From Clostridiales bacterium (lineage in GTDB: Bacteria > Bacillota > Clostridia > Oscillospirales > Oscillospiraceae), in contig SFFW01000008.1 in assembly GCA_004556755.1 (NCBI GenBank), positions 1 through 64,000 of the forward strand: DNA of 64,000 nt, in the 5' to 3' direction. The position numbers were made by a program, and so were the translations under genes. The notes beneath the pieces are model-generated. The model made no database searches. It saw only the letters and a program-made list of their open reading frames with translations, and was not told where the DNA came from. Position 1 is the first letter of the stretch. Every line of letters begins with the position of its first letter. Shown piece by piece: positions 1 to 6,344 of this stretch.

Positions 1-89
1 TTCTTTTGTATATCAATGGTTTTTTGAATGATTATTTGAGGCACGAAGGCTGCAAAAATGCTTTCGTAGGCAATTGGTTGCTTGCTCAT
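1..89 (-). CDS. Possible partial hypothetical protein (runs off left edge)
   Basis: An open frame begins with ATG at 87-89 and stays open to the window edge (about 29 codons). AAGGAG lies directly against the ATG, which is closer than a normal spacing. It follows the end of the DUF2075-like fragment by only a few bases, so the two could have been co-transcribed. The short peptide (starting MSKQPIAYESIF) resembles nothing I recognise. It could equally be a chance frame in decayed DNA. Confidence 0.25.
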   Translation of the reverse strand, partial: MSKQPIAYESIFAAFVPQIIIQKTIDIQK

Positions 90-93
90 CTCC

Positions 94-642
94 TTAATAA
101 TTATCACATAGCAAGAAATCAGCATGATGACACAGCTTTTTAAGCGACAGATTATGTACATGTTTGTATACATAGTCTATCAACTGTGCGTCGTCCTCGA
201 GTGCGTCTGCATCTGTTCTGATAAATTCCGTAGCAACTGTATAGTCCGAGCTCTCTTGGTCCGCCGCCACAGACTCTATCAATCTTTTTGCTTCAGCCCA
301 AGTCTTGTTGTGGCTATCGCGCTGGAAATTGTGCAGGTCGAGAGCGTAGTCATAGACCTGGTCGTATGTAGACGCGCGGTACTCCGTGTCGCCGACTTTG
401 AACTCCAGCAGGAAGACGATGTTGCGGTGCAGCACAACGGCATCAACGCGCTTTCCCATGCGGGGAATTGTGTACTCGAATATCACTCGTCCCTCAGAAA
501 AATTGCGCAGCTGGTCCTTGAGGATTCTCACCTCATCCGACCATGCGTTGTTCTGCTGAATGGCCGTCTCCGCAGATATGTCGTTTTGGTGTATGATGCC
601 GAGAATTTCGCTGTCGGATTGCCGCAGGAATTCCGCAAAACT
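94..642 (-). pseudogene. Remnant of a DUF2075 protein, N-terminal nuclease-like domain only
   Basis: Read from the TGA at 643-645, the minus frame gives FAEFLRQSDSEILG, then IFEYTIPRMGKRVD, FLLEFKVG and YDQVYDYALDLHNF. These match the start of DUF2075 proteins, a PD-(D/E)XK-like module that normally precedes a superfamily-1 helicase. The Asp of GKRVD and the Glu/Lys of EFK are the expected nuclease signature. No start codon precedes the match: an in-frame stop sits exactly where the first residues should be. After SHNK the family similarity ends and an unrelated tail of about 70 residues runs to the stop, with no helicase motifs. A GTG at 529-531 would allow only a shorter 145-residue product. 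I read this as a truncated, chimeric relic and not a working gene. Family call by pattern recognition. Confidence 0.5.
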
Positions 643-762
643 TCATATCAGATTACCGTAAGTCAGGGGGCCGACGTCAGCGGCAAGCAAATCCGCAAGC
701 GTATGACCTGGACGCCGCCTGCGAAGATGACCGAGCGTCAGGCTCAGAAGAATGAGTGGGGG
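634..762 (+). pseudogene. Remnant of a tyrosine-recombinase (integrase) N-terminus
   Basis: The plus frame through this stretch reads TSYQITVSQG, GKQIRK and MTWTPPAKMTERQ, a pattern typical of the N-terminal arm-binding segment of clostridial phage/ICE tyrosine integrases (usual form: SYxIRVSxG, GKQIxKxxTWxPPxxMT). Upstream of about 634 the similarity stops, exactly where the oppositely oriented DUF2075 remnant begins. Downstream it degenerates within 10-15 residues and hits a stop at 817-819. No core-binding or catalytic (R...HxxR...Y) regions are present. It is therefore a scar of a lost mobile element. The integrase call rests on a short stretch only. Confidence 0.45.
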
Positions 763-772
763 ATTTTTTATG

Positions 773-852
773 AGAAAGTATACTTAAGACTTGGTAAGTA
801 TACTTTCTTTTGTCTTTAAGTATATTTTCTCACGCACTTAAGTATATTTTCT
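773..852. repeat. 22-bp-phased array of a 13-bp motif (iteron-like)
   Basis: The 13-bp word AAGTATACTTTCT occurs at 796-808, and as AAGTATATTTTCT at 818-830 and 840-852. Start-to-start spacing is exactly 22 bp, about two helical turns. A perfect inverted copy, AGAAAGTATACTT, lies at 773-785 and forms a palindrome with the first direct copy. This is the layout of replication iterons or of a multi-site operator. It sits beside the integrase remnant and lies just past the truncated end of the ADP-ribosylglycohydrolase gene. No complete Rep or regulator gene remains nearby. Confidence 0.8.
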
Positions 853-930
853 ATTGAATTCTAATTGTTTTTATGTAGACTTCGGACTTTGTCCGTATGA
901 GCTACTGATGTCCTTTGTGATGTTTTCTTT

Positions 931-1836
931 TTACCATTCGGCAATTGAGCCGGCGACGGCGGCGGTGGTATCGGTGTCGTAGCCGAGATTTACGGCCTTC
1001 AGCACGCAGTCGGTGAAGTTATCTGTATTCAGGAAGCACCACATTGCCGCTTCGAGTGTATTGACCACATAGCCGCCGCTTTTAATCTCATCCTCGGGCA
1101 ATGCCGCAAAGGCGCGCATATCTTTAAGACGCTTATATTCGTTTGAGTTGTAATAGTTCTCAAAGGCGCCATCATATCCAATCCAATCAACAAGATTATC
1201 TTCCATTGCCAGAGTTGCCAAATCTAACAGGTTATCGCAGGGCTTTGCAGATACATTGTAATGCTTGTAATTAATGAGTGCGCCCAGCAATTGAGCATAC
1301 AAGCCACATCCCAGCAGGCTTATGGGGTGCGCGTGTGTAAGAGCGGATACTCTACAGATGGGCTGAATAATGGCAGGGCGGTTGCAGTGGACAAAATGCT
1401 GATACTTTTCAAACTGGTACAGCACCACGGGCAGAATACGCATCAGCGAGCCGTTTCCGTTATCGCGCTCACCTTTGCCTCCACACTCCAGGGGTGCGGT
1501 GCCGTTTCTGTAGCGGTTAATGGCGTTATAGGTTGCGCCGCCGTAGTCGAAGGTTTCGCCGTAGGGGGTGTATTCGCCCTCATAGAGCCAGCTTGCAAAC
1601 CTCGCCATAATGTCATCGTAATCAATCTCGCCCTTATCGCCGAGGCTATCGAGGGTGCAGAGCATCATACTGCTGTCATCGGACCAGGTGCCCTTCGGCT
1701 GATAGTGGGTGCCGTACTCCATCATATCCGTGACGGGATGCTTCCTCAGGGCTTCTCTCTCCTTAAACTCCACGGGCACTCCGAGCGCATCGCCCACGAT
1801 GAGTCCCCAGATGCTGCCCTTAATATAATCAGTCAT
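931..1836 (-). CDS. ADP-ribosylglycohydrolase (DraG/ARH family), C-terminally shortened
   Basis: Predicted cytoplasmic Mg-dependent hydrolase that removes ADP-ribose from proteins or other acceptors. Metal-site motifs are all visible: GDALG (15-19), WSDDSS (51-56) and GYDTDT (285-290, usually GGDTDT). The protein has 301 residues and stops right after AAVAGSIAEW, where family members normally continue with a further helical segment of some 30-50 residues. The catalytic core looks complete but the C-terminus appears clipped, and decayed mobile DNA begins just beyond. The start ATG overlaps the stop of the upstream acidic peptide gene (ATGACTGA), implying translational coupling. It is the last gene of an operon that also carries a macrodomain protein, the other main class of ADP-ribose eraser or reader. 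Substrate unknown. Confidence 0.88.
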   Translation of the reverse strand: MTDYIKGSIWGLIVGDALGVPVEFKEREALRKHPVTDMMEYGTHYQPKGTWSDDSSMMLCTLDSLGDKGEIDYDDIMARFASWLYEGEYTPYGETFDYGGATYNAINRYRNGTAPLECGGKGERDNGNGSLMRILPVVLYQFEKYQHFVHCNRPAIIQPICRVSALTHAHPISLLGCGLYAQLLGALINYKHYNVSAKPCDNLLDLATLAMEDNLVDWIGYDGAFENYYNSNEYKRLKDMRAFAALPEDEIKSGGYVVNTLEAAMWCFLNTDNFTDCVLKAVNLGYDTDTTAAVAGSIAEW

Positions 1837-1930
1837 CGCATTCGCCCTCCTCTTCCTCGTACATCATCAGTTCTTCAATTTCTTCCTCGCTCTCGGCACC
1901 CTTGCCGAACAGCAGACTCAGCAGGCACAT
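1829..1930 (-). CDS. Small acidic peptide (33 aa) of unknown function
   Basis: A short frame with a strong ribosome binding site (GGAGGG, six bases from ATG). It starts MCLLSLLFGKGAESEEE and continues as a very acidic tail rich in Glu and Asp. The stop overlaps the ATG of the ADP-ribosylglycohydrolase gene, and the start lies 11 bases past the end of the VWA gene. The position, ribosome binding site and overlap argue that it is translated. Short hydrophobic N-terminus plus acidic C-terminus could suggest a small partner or regulatory peptide, but no family is recognised. Confidence 0.55.
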   Translation of the reverse strand: MCLLSLLFGKGAESEEEIEELMMYEEEEGECDD

Positions 1931-1941
1931 ATTGCCCTCCT

Positions 1942-2568
1942 TTACTTGTTCAGACCGTCCGCCCAGTTTGTATCAAGGTCGTCGGCACTGCGAATGCTTT
2001 CAACCGCCATGCTCATGTAGGCATACATCGCACCCGTTCCCTCTTTGGTGGCGTTGTAGTTTGCGGCTCTCTCCCTGCGGATACCGTAGCGCTCCGCGGT
2101 CTCAACTGCGTCGATGTTTGCCGCGAGGAACAGGAACTCCCAGCCGTACTTTTCCTCTTCCTTTTTAATCATCTTCTTGACCTCGCGGTCGGAATAGTGA
2201 CGGCTTGCGTTTTCCATACCGTCGGTGGTGATGACGAAGATGGTATGCTCGGGAACATCCTCGGGGCGCGCGTACTTATGGACATTGCCGATGTGGTGGA
2301 TTGCTCCGCCGAGTGCGTCTAACAGTGCGGTGCAGCCGTAGGTGGAATATTCCTTCTCGGTCAGCGGCTTAACCTCGTTGATGTCCACGCGGTCGTGAAT
2401 GACCTCTGCTGCGTTGGAAAACAGCACGGTGGAAACATAGCACTTGCCGTCGAGCTTCTTCTGCTTCTCAATCATTGCGTTGAAGCCGCCGATGGTGTCG
2501 GCCTCGAGACCTGCCATAGAGCCGCTCTTGTCAAGGATGAATACCAGTTCAGTGATGTTGTTTTTCAT
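1942..2568 (-). CDS. von Willebrand factor A (VWA) domain protein, TerY-like
   Basis: A 208-residue protein that is almost entirely one VWA domain. The MIDAS metal-ion site is intact: DKSGS (DxSxS) near residue 13, the conserved Thr in GCTALLDAL near 81, and the Asp of TTDGMEN near 116. There is no signal peptide, so it should be cytoplasmic. Stand-alone VWA proteins of this type resemble TerY and are usually protein-interaction scaffolds in stress or conflict operons. It sits between the macrodomain protein and the acidic peptide plus ADP-ribosylglycohydrolase. GGAGG precedes the ATG. The gap before it carries a 10-bp stem (see 2591-2626). Confidence 0.85.
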   Translation of the reverse strand: MKNNITELVFILDKSGSMAGLEADTIGGFNAMIEKQKKLDGKCYVSTVLFSNAAEVIHDRVDINEVKPLTEKEYSTYGCTALLDALGGAIHHIGNVHKYARPEDVPEHTIFVITTDGMENASRHYSDREVKKMIKKEEEKYGWEFLFLAANIDAVETAERYGIRRERAANYNATKEGTGAMYAYMSMAVESIRSADDLDTNWADGLNK

Positions 2569-2590
2569 AATAAATCCTCCTGATAATTTG

Positions 2591-2626
2591 ATAAGGCTGT
2601 GAGCCTTGCCTGACTTACAGCCTTAT
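2591..2626 (-). promoter_or_regulatory. Hairpin in the leader between macrodomain and VWA genes
   Basis: ATAAGGCTGT pairs perfectly with ACAGCCTTAT across a 16-base loop, just upstream of the VWA ribosome binding site. There is no U-tract, so it is not a classical terminator. It could be an mRNA-processing or stability element. A TATAAT-like box (2625-2630) lies at its edge, but I see no convincing -35. Confidence 0.35.
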
Positions 2627-2672
2627 TATAGGGGATTGATTTTCACTTTTGGTCTCTCGGTGAGATACCTCG

Positions 2673-3704
2673 TCAGCAGCCGAGGCAGACCTGGTCGTAC
2701 TTGAACAGTGCGGCGTTGATTTCGTAGATATCGTAGTTGCCGTTTGTGATGTAGAACTCGATTATGAGGTCGAACACATTGCTGTGGGACAGCGACAGAC
2801 CGACGGTCTTAAGAAGCAGCTCGGTCTCATCGAGGCTCAGCTCCAGCGCAATGGCAAACGCAAGCACGGTGGCCTTGCTGGGCTTGTACTTGGGGTCATT
2901 GTTTATCTTCCAGAAGGTGCCCTTGCTGACATTAGCCTTCTTGTAGCACTGCACATCGGTCATACCCTTTTTGTCGATGAGCTTGAGCAGCATCACCGCA
3001 AAGGTATCGTCCTGCTTCTTAATCCACGCCGAGAGGTCTTCGGTTGCCGCAGCCGATGCAACGGGTGTGCAGGATAAGTTGTAGCTTTTATAACCGTCAA
3101 ATATGTCCGCTTTGTCAACTGCCCCCGTTAAGCATTCTGACCGCATACGCAGGGTATGTTCTGCGTAGAGGAAACTGGGATTTGTGTTCTCGTCAATGTA
3201 TTCCTTCAGAGCAATTTCCTCGCTGAGAACAAACGCTTCCCTGTCGTGAACGCAGACGGTTACATCGATTTCCTTGTCGCTGCTTTTGATGTAGTCGGAA
3301 ATCGCGTCTATTGCGATGCGCAGCACCTTGTCCTTCGGAAAGCCGAATGTTCCCGAGGAGATAAGCGGAAACGCGATGGATTTTGCGCCGAGCTCGCTTG
3401 CCTTGAAAAGCGCGTTCATATAGCAGCTGCGCAGGAGCACGCTCTCGCAGCGTTGTCCACCCGTCCATACGGGTCCCATCGTGTGAATTATGTATCTGCA
3501 CGGCAGCTTGTATCCGCCCGTTACCGCAACCTCGCCGAAGCTTAGTGGCTCAAGGCGGTCGCATTCATAACGAAGTCCGAGGCCTGCCGCAGTGTGTATC
3601 GCATAGTCCGTTCCACCGCTGCCCGAGAAACAGTTGTCGGTGGGATTGACTATGGCATCGCAGTCCATCGTCGTAATATCTCTGTGTATTATCTGCAGTG
3701 GCAT
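2673..3704 (-). CDS. Macrodomain protein with C-terminal HTH-like domain
   Basis: Residues about 1-175 form a macro (ADP-ribose binding/hydrolysing) domain: NPTDNCFSGSGGTDYAIHTAAG-type loop near 19-40, GEVAVTGG near 57, and the phosphate-binding turn SSGTFGFP near 116. Residues about 235-343 look like a helix-turn-helix of the Cro/CI kind (MTDVQCYKKANVSKGTFWKI) plus a helical tail. The domain pairing suggests ADP-ribose-dependent regulation or a two-function enzyme, but that is inference. ATG follows GGAGG by six bases. The start overlaps the 3' end of the nitroreductase gene by 16 bases, so the two are co-transcribed. Length (343) suits this architecture in clostridia. Confidence 0.85.
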   Translation of the reverse strand: MPLQIIHRDITTMDCDAIVNPTDNCFSGSGGTDYAIHTAAGLGLRYECDRLEPLSFGEVAVTGGYKLPCRYIIHTMGPVWTGGQRCESVLLRSCYMNALFKASELGAKSIAFPLISSGTFGFPKDKVLRIAIDAISDYIKSSDKEIDVTVCVHDREAFVLSEEIALKEYIDENTNPSFLYAEHTLRMRSECLTGAVDKADIFDGYKSYNLSCTPVASAAATEDLSAWIKKQDDTFAVMLLKLIDKKGMTDVQCYKKANVSKGTFWKINNDPKYKPSKATVLAFAIALELSLDETELLLKTVGLSLSHSNVFDLIIEFYITNGNYDIYEINAALFKYDQVCLGC

Positions 3705-4261
3705 AGTGTACCTCCGTTCATCATAATACGGGAATCATCTGTGCTGAATTTTGCGCAGTTTATATCGGGCAGCGTGCGCGCATCGGGGTTCTCCGCAGGC
3801 ATACCCAGTGAGAGTATTGCGAGCACGCCGAAGTTATCTGGGATATCCAAAAGCGACTTGATGCGTTCTCCTGTGCTTGTCCTCTCGGCAGTCTGTCTGC
3901 CTCGGCATTGCACCCAGCAGTTGCCTACGCCCTGCTCAGTTGCCTCAAGCATCATAAGCGTCATTGTGATTGAGCAGTCCTCAATCCACGCATCAGACTT
4001 TGCGGTGTCGCCGATAACGACAATCGCCGCATCGGCATTTTTAAGCATTGCCGCGCCTGCCGCTTTGCACTCAGAGAGCTTGCGCAGCATTTCCTTATCG
4101 CGCACGGCAACAAGCTCCACGGGATAAATCGCCCTGCTGCTCGGCGCAAGCAGTCCCGCCTGCAAAATCTTCTCGAGCTTGTCCTGCGATATATTTTCGG
4201 CGGTGTACTTTCTCACACTGCGCCGCTTCTGTAAAATTTCAAGCAATTCCATAATGCGCAC
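3689..4261 (-). CDS. Nitroreductase-family protein (FMN-dependent)
   Basis: Predicted NAD(P)H:FMN oxidoreductase. RRSVRKYT near the N-terminus is the FMN-phosphate binding signature, followed by LAPSSRAIYP-type substrate loop, GVGNCWVQ and a C-terminal SLGMPAE segment. The GTG at 4259-4261 is favoured because AAGGAAGG lies seven bases upstream; an ATG nine bases further in is an alternative. The final 20 residues differ from the usual short KVH-type ending. The reading frame overlaps the macrodomain gene start by 16 bases. In context it may act on nicotinamide- or flavin-linked redox chemistry, but nothing in the sequence fixes the substrate. Confidence 0.82.
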   Translation of the reverse strand: MRIMELLEILQKRRSVRKYTAENISQDKLEKILQAGLLAPSSRAIYPVELVAVRDKEMLRKLSECKAAGAAMLKNADAAIVVIGDTAKSDAWIEDCSITMTLMMLEATEQGVGNCWVQCRGRQTAERTSTGERIKSLLDIPDNFGVLAILSLGMPAENPDARTLPDINCAKFSTDDSRIMMNGGTLCHCR

Positions 4262-4291
4262 CAAAATTCCTTCCTTGAAAATCTGCGAATA

Positions 4292-4957
4292 TCAAAGTGT
4301 CACAACCGCGTGGCAGTATTCCTTATACCAGCACTCGTGCGGCTCATCGCACTGCTCGCCGCAGGGAGTCATTATCTCCTCCTGCGCGCTCTTGACGGCA
4401 AGGAGTCTTTCCACATTTTCCTCTACAACGGCAGCATATTCAATGGCTTCCTCGGTTACATCTACGGGCTCAAAGGGGTCAAGCTCGTCATCATAGTGGT
4501 ACACAACATACACGCCGTCAAGCTGCACTCCGCACTTGTCCAGCACCCACGCCTGATACGCGGCATCGTGAATGTGCTGCTCCTCGACCTCAGGCGAGTC
4601 CTTTACCTCGTACAGCTCCCACACATCGCCATCGACGCGGTGGAGAATGTCCACGGCGCAGAAAAGGCCGTGATAGTCGAAGGACGCCTCGCAGATATTA
4701 TTCTCGCCCGTGCGCATTGCGTTCTTGGTATTCTGCACCATTTTGCGCTTGTCCAGATATTTCGTGTTCGGTATGTACTCGGTGACCTCAACGAAAGGGC
4801 CGAACATTGCCATCGCTTTATCGCCGAATTCGTTGCCGCGGTCAAGTCTGCGCTGAGTCTGCTCGGGTATAATTTTAAGCTCCGGCTTGTTCGTGTCCAG
4901 CCAAAGCTGCTTGGGGCACTGCATTCCGCGCATAAATTCTGTCTTTGATAATCCCAC
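4292..4957 (-). CDS. Truncated DUF2779-type PD-(D/E)XK nuclease with Fe-S-like cysteines
   Basis: The start (LSKTEFMRGMQCPKQLWLDT) and AYQAWVL segment match the RecB-like nuclease half of DUF2779 proteins. The nuclease residues can be seen as the Asp of CAVDI and ELYEVKD. A cysteine set (the early CPK Cys plus CGEQC, HECWYKEYC) resembles the 4Fe-4S clasp of Cas4/RecB-type nucleases. Family members run to about 500-650 residues with a further RNase H-like half; this one stops at 221, directly after the cysteines. GTG start at 4955-4957 with AGAGG eight bases upstream. Either a natural single-domain version or a truncation; the DUF2075 and glycohydrolase truncations nearby make decay plausible. 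Confidence 0.65.
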   Translation of the reverse strand: MGLSKTEFMRGMQCPKQLWLDTNKPELKIIPEQTQRRLDRGNEFGDKAMAMFGPFVEVTEYIPNTKYLDKRKMVQNTKNAMRTGENNICEASFDYHGLFCAVDILHRVDGDVWELYEVKDSPEVEEQHIHDAAYQAWVLDKCGVQLDGVYVVYHYDDELDPFEPVDVTEEAIEYAAVVEENVERLLAVKSAQEEIMTPCGEQCDEPHECWYKEYCHAVVTL

Positions 4958-4975
4958 AGTAAGTACCTCTATCTT

Positions 4976-5110
4976 TTATTCATCGTCGTCATCGTCGGTT
5001 TCTTCATCTTCAATAATGTTCGCTATAAACGCAAGCTCCGCAGCCTGCTCAATAATGTCCAGCTTGCCGTCGCCGTCAAAATCGAATGTGTCGCCGAATA
5101 TTCCGTTCAT
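4976..5110 (-). CDS. Small EF-hand-like acidic peptide (44 aa)
   Basis: A short gene with GGAG and an ATG seven bases later, first in the leftward operon and directly behind a good promoter. The peptide begins MNGIFGDTFDFDGDGKLD: DFDGDGKLDIIE is a textbook calcium-loop (EF-hand/dockerin) pattern, followed by a helix and a tail of about ten Asp/Glu. Similar short EF-hand-type peptides are common but uncharacterised in gut clostridia (from memory, not checked). Too short for standard gene callers. Function unknown. Confidence 0.7.
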   Translation of the reverse strand: MNGIFGDTFDFDGDGKLDIIEQAAELAFIANIIEDEETDDDDDE

Positions 5111-5136
5111 AATTCGCTCCTAACGCAGTTTTTTAT

Positions 5137-5164
5137 ATTATACCACAGATTTTCAAGCCGGCAA
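5137..5164 (-). promoter_or_regulatory. Promoter of the macrodomain/ADP-ribosylglycohydrolase operon
   Basis: On the minus strand TTGCCG (5159-5164), 16 bases, then TATAAT (5137-5142) with an extended -10 TGG. It lies 27 bases before the EF-hand peptide ATG. No other good promoter is seen until the end of the operon, although the VWA leader holds a TATAAT-like box. Confidence 0.65.
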
Positions 5165-5274
5165 AACACATTATATGCGTGCGAAGTACCGAATATTGGA
5201 CAATGCTTGTAAGATTATGGAACCACAAGTAAACAACCTGCCGCAGAGGGATTTATGGCAAGGTGTTCGGATAA

Positions 5275-5312
5275 AATGAAAACGGCTCAAAGATGATTCC
5301 ATCTTTGGGCCG
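5275..5312 (-). terminator. Terminator of the flavoprotein gene
   Basis: Minus strand: CGGCCCAAAGATG, loop, CATCTTTGAGCCG followed by TTTTCATTTT. One wobble pair in a 13-bp stem. The adjoining 5165-5280 stretch contains no gene I can support. Confidence 0.7.
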
Positions 5313-5326
5313 CTGACTTCTGTGTT

Positions 5327-5851
5327 TTATATTTTTTCTGCAAGTGCTCTGAATTCTGCAACTGCCTTTTCATCACCTGCAAGTGAATCCTTACCCATGG
5401 CGTAATATGCCTTGAAGAAGCGAATATCCCAGTTCAGGAACTCAGCCATGCATTCGAACTGGCGACGAATAAGCTCGTATTCCTCGTCATCTGTGGGAGC
5501 TCCGCCGCAAACGACAATGCCTATCTTCTTACCCTTCAGCAGGGCACCCTTGCAGTAGCATTTGTCAATAATCGTTTTGAGCTGGGCGGACATTCCCCAC
5601 CAATAGACGGGCGTGCCGAACACTATCATATCCGCCGCTACGAGCTTGTCTACAACTGCGTTGGAGTCGTCTGTAGCTACACAGCCCTTGTAGCATTCAC
5701 AGGCATTACAGCCATTGCAAGGGCTTACATTCAGCTTTGATGCCTCGAGAATTTCGACGGTGTTTTCGCCTTCTGCACCCTCACGGAGCGCATTGATTGC
5801 GGCATAAACATTTCCGTGACGGGGGCTTCCGTTTATCATAACTATCTTCAT
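5327..5851 (-). CDS. Flavodoxin-family iron-sulfur flavoprotein / NADPH-dependent FMN reductase
   Basis: A 174-residue cytoplasmic flavoprotein. It has the FMN-phosphate loop MINGSPRHGNV (residues 5-15), then the compact cysteine motif CNGCNAC near 45-51, which in the iron-sulfur flavoprotein family holds a 4Fe-4S cluster, then GTPVYWWGMSAQ, the second FMN loop. Such proteins carry electrons or reduce quinones and oxidised metabolites in anaerobes. Single-gene unit with GGAGG before ATG and its own terminator. Confidence 0.82.
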   Translation of the reverse strand: MKIVMINGSPRHGNVYAAINALREGAEGENTVEILEASKLNVSPCNGCNACECYKGCVATDDSNAVVDKLVAADMIVFGTPVYWWGMSAQLKTIIDKCYCKGALLKGKKIGIVVCGGAPTDDEEYELIRRQFECMAEFLNWDIRFFKAYYAMGKDSLAGDEKAVAEFRALAEKI

Positions 5852-6002
5852 AATCTATTCCTCCTGAATTTTCGCTATACTCGACGAAAATCAATTTTTG
5901 ATTTGAGTGTACCATGAGAGGAAAAAATTCGCAAGGCAAACAAAAAATATGCCTCATGCCACAAATATTCCACAAATTGCGGATTTATTCCGATTCTAAA
6001 AA

Positions 6003-6035
6003 AAGAAAAACCCTGGAAGCATTGAACTTCCAGGG
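6003..6035 (-). terminator. Terminator of tRNA-fMet
   Basis: CCCTGGAAG and CTTCCAGGG form a perfect 9-bp stem (6011-6019 with 6027-6035); on the minus strand a TTTTTCTTTT tract follows. It lies seven bases after the tRNA 3' end. Confidence 0.85.
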
Positions 6036-6041
6036 CGATTT

Positions 6042-6118
<77 letters not shown>

Positions 6119-6144
6119 ATATTCTGCTTTCCTAAAGCTCTAAC

Positions 6145-6173
6145 AGTATAGCACAGCTTAACACTTAAGTCAA
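6145..6173 (-). promoter_or_regulatory. Promoter of tRNA-fMet
   Basis: Minus strand TTGACT (6168-6173), 17-base spacer, TATACT (6145-6150), 27 bases before the tRNA 5' end. Very close to the sigma-A consensus. The remaining 6175-6340 stretch shows no further feature I can support. Confidence 0.85.
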
Positions 6174-6344
6174 TACCCGCAGCGTAATTTTTGCCGTTTT
6201 TATTCCGCCGCCCACTTCCCCCGCCCTGCGGCGATTTTTCTTCCGTTCCCCGACACTTGCGCTCTCTGTTGATGTTGACGTTCGTTTGCAGCTATGTTAT
6301 ACTTACCTTTAATACCAAATTGATTGGAGTGTGTTAATCCTAAA

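Noticed and set aside
5165-5280. Plus-strand peptide MEPQVNNLPQRDLWQGVRIK before a stop, considered as a transposase or regulator fragment
   Set aside because: No ribosome binding site, promoter or recognisable family; the gap also contains a terminator for the opposite strand.
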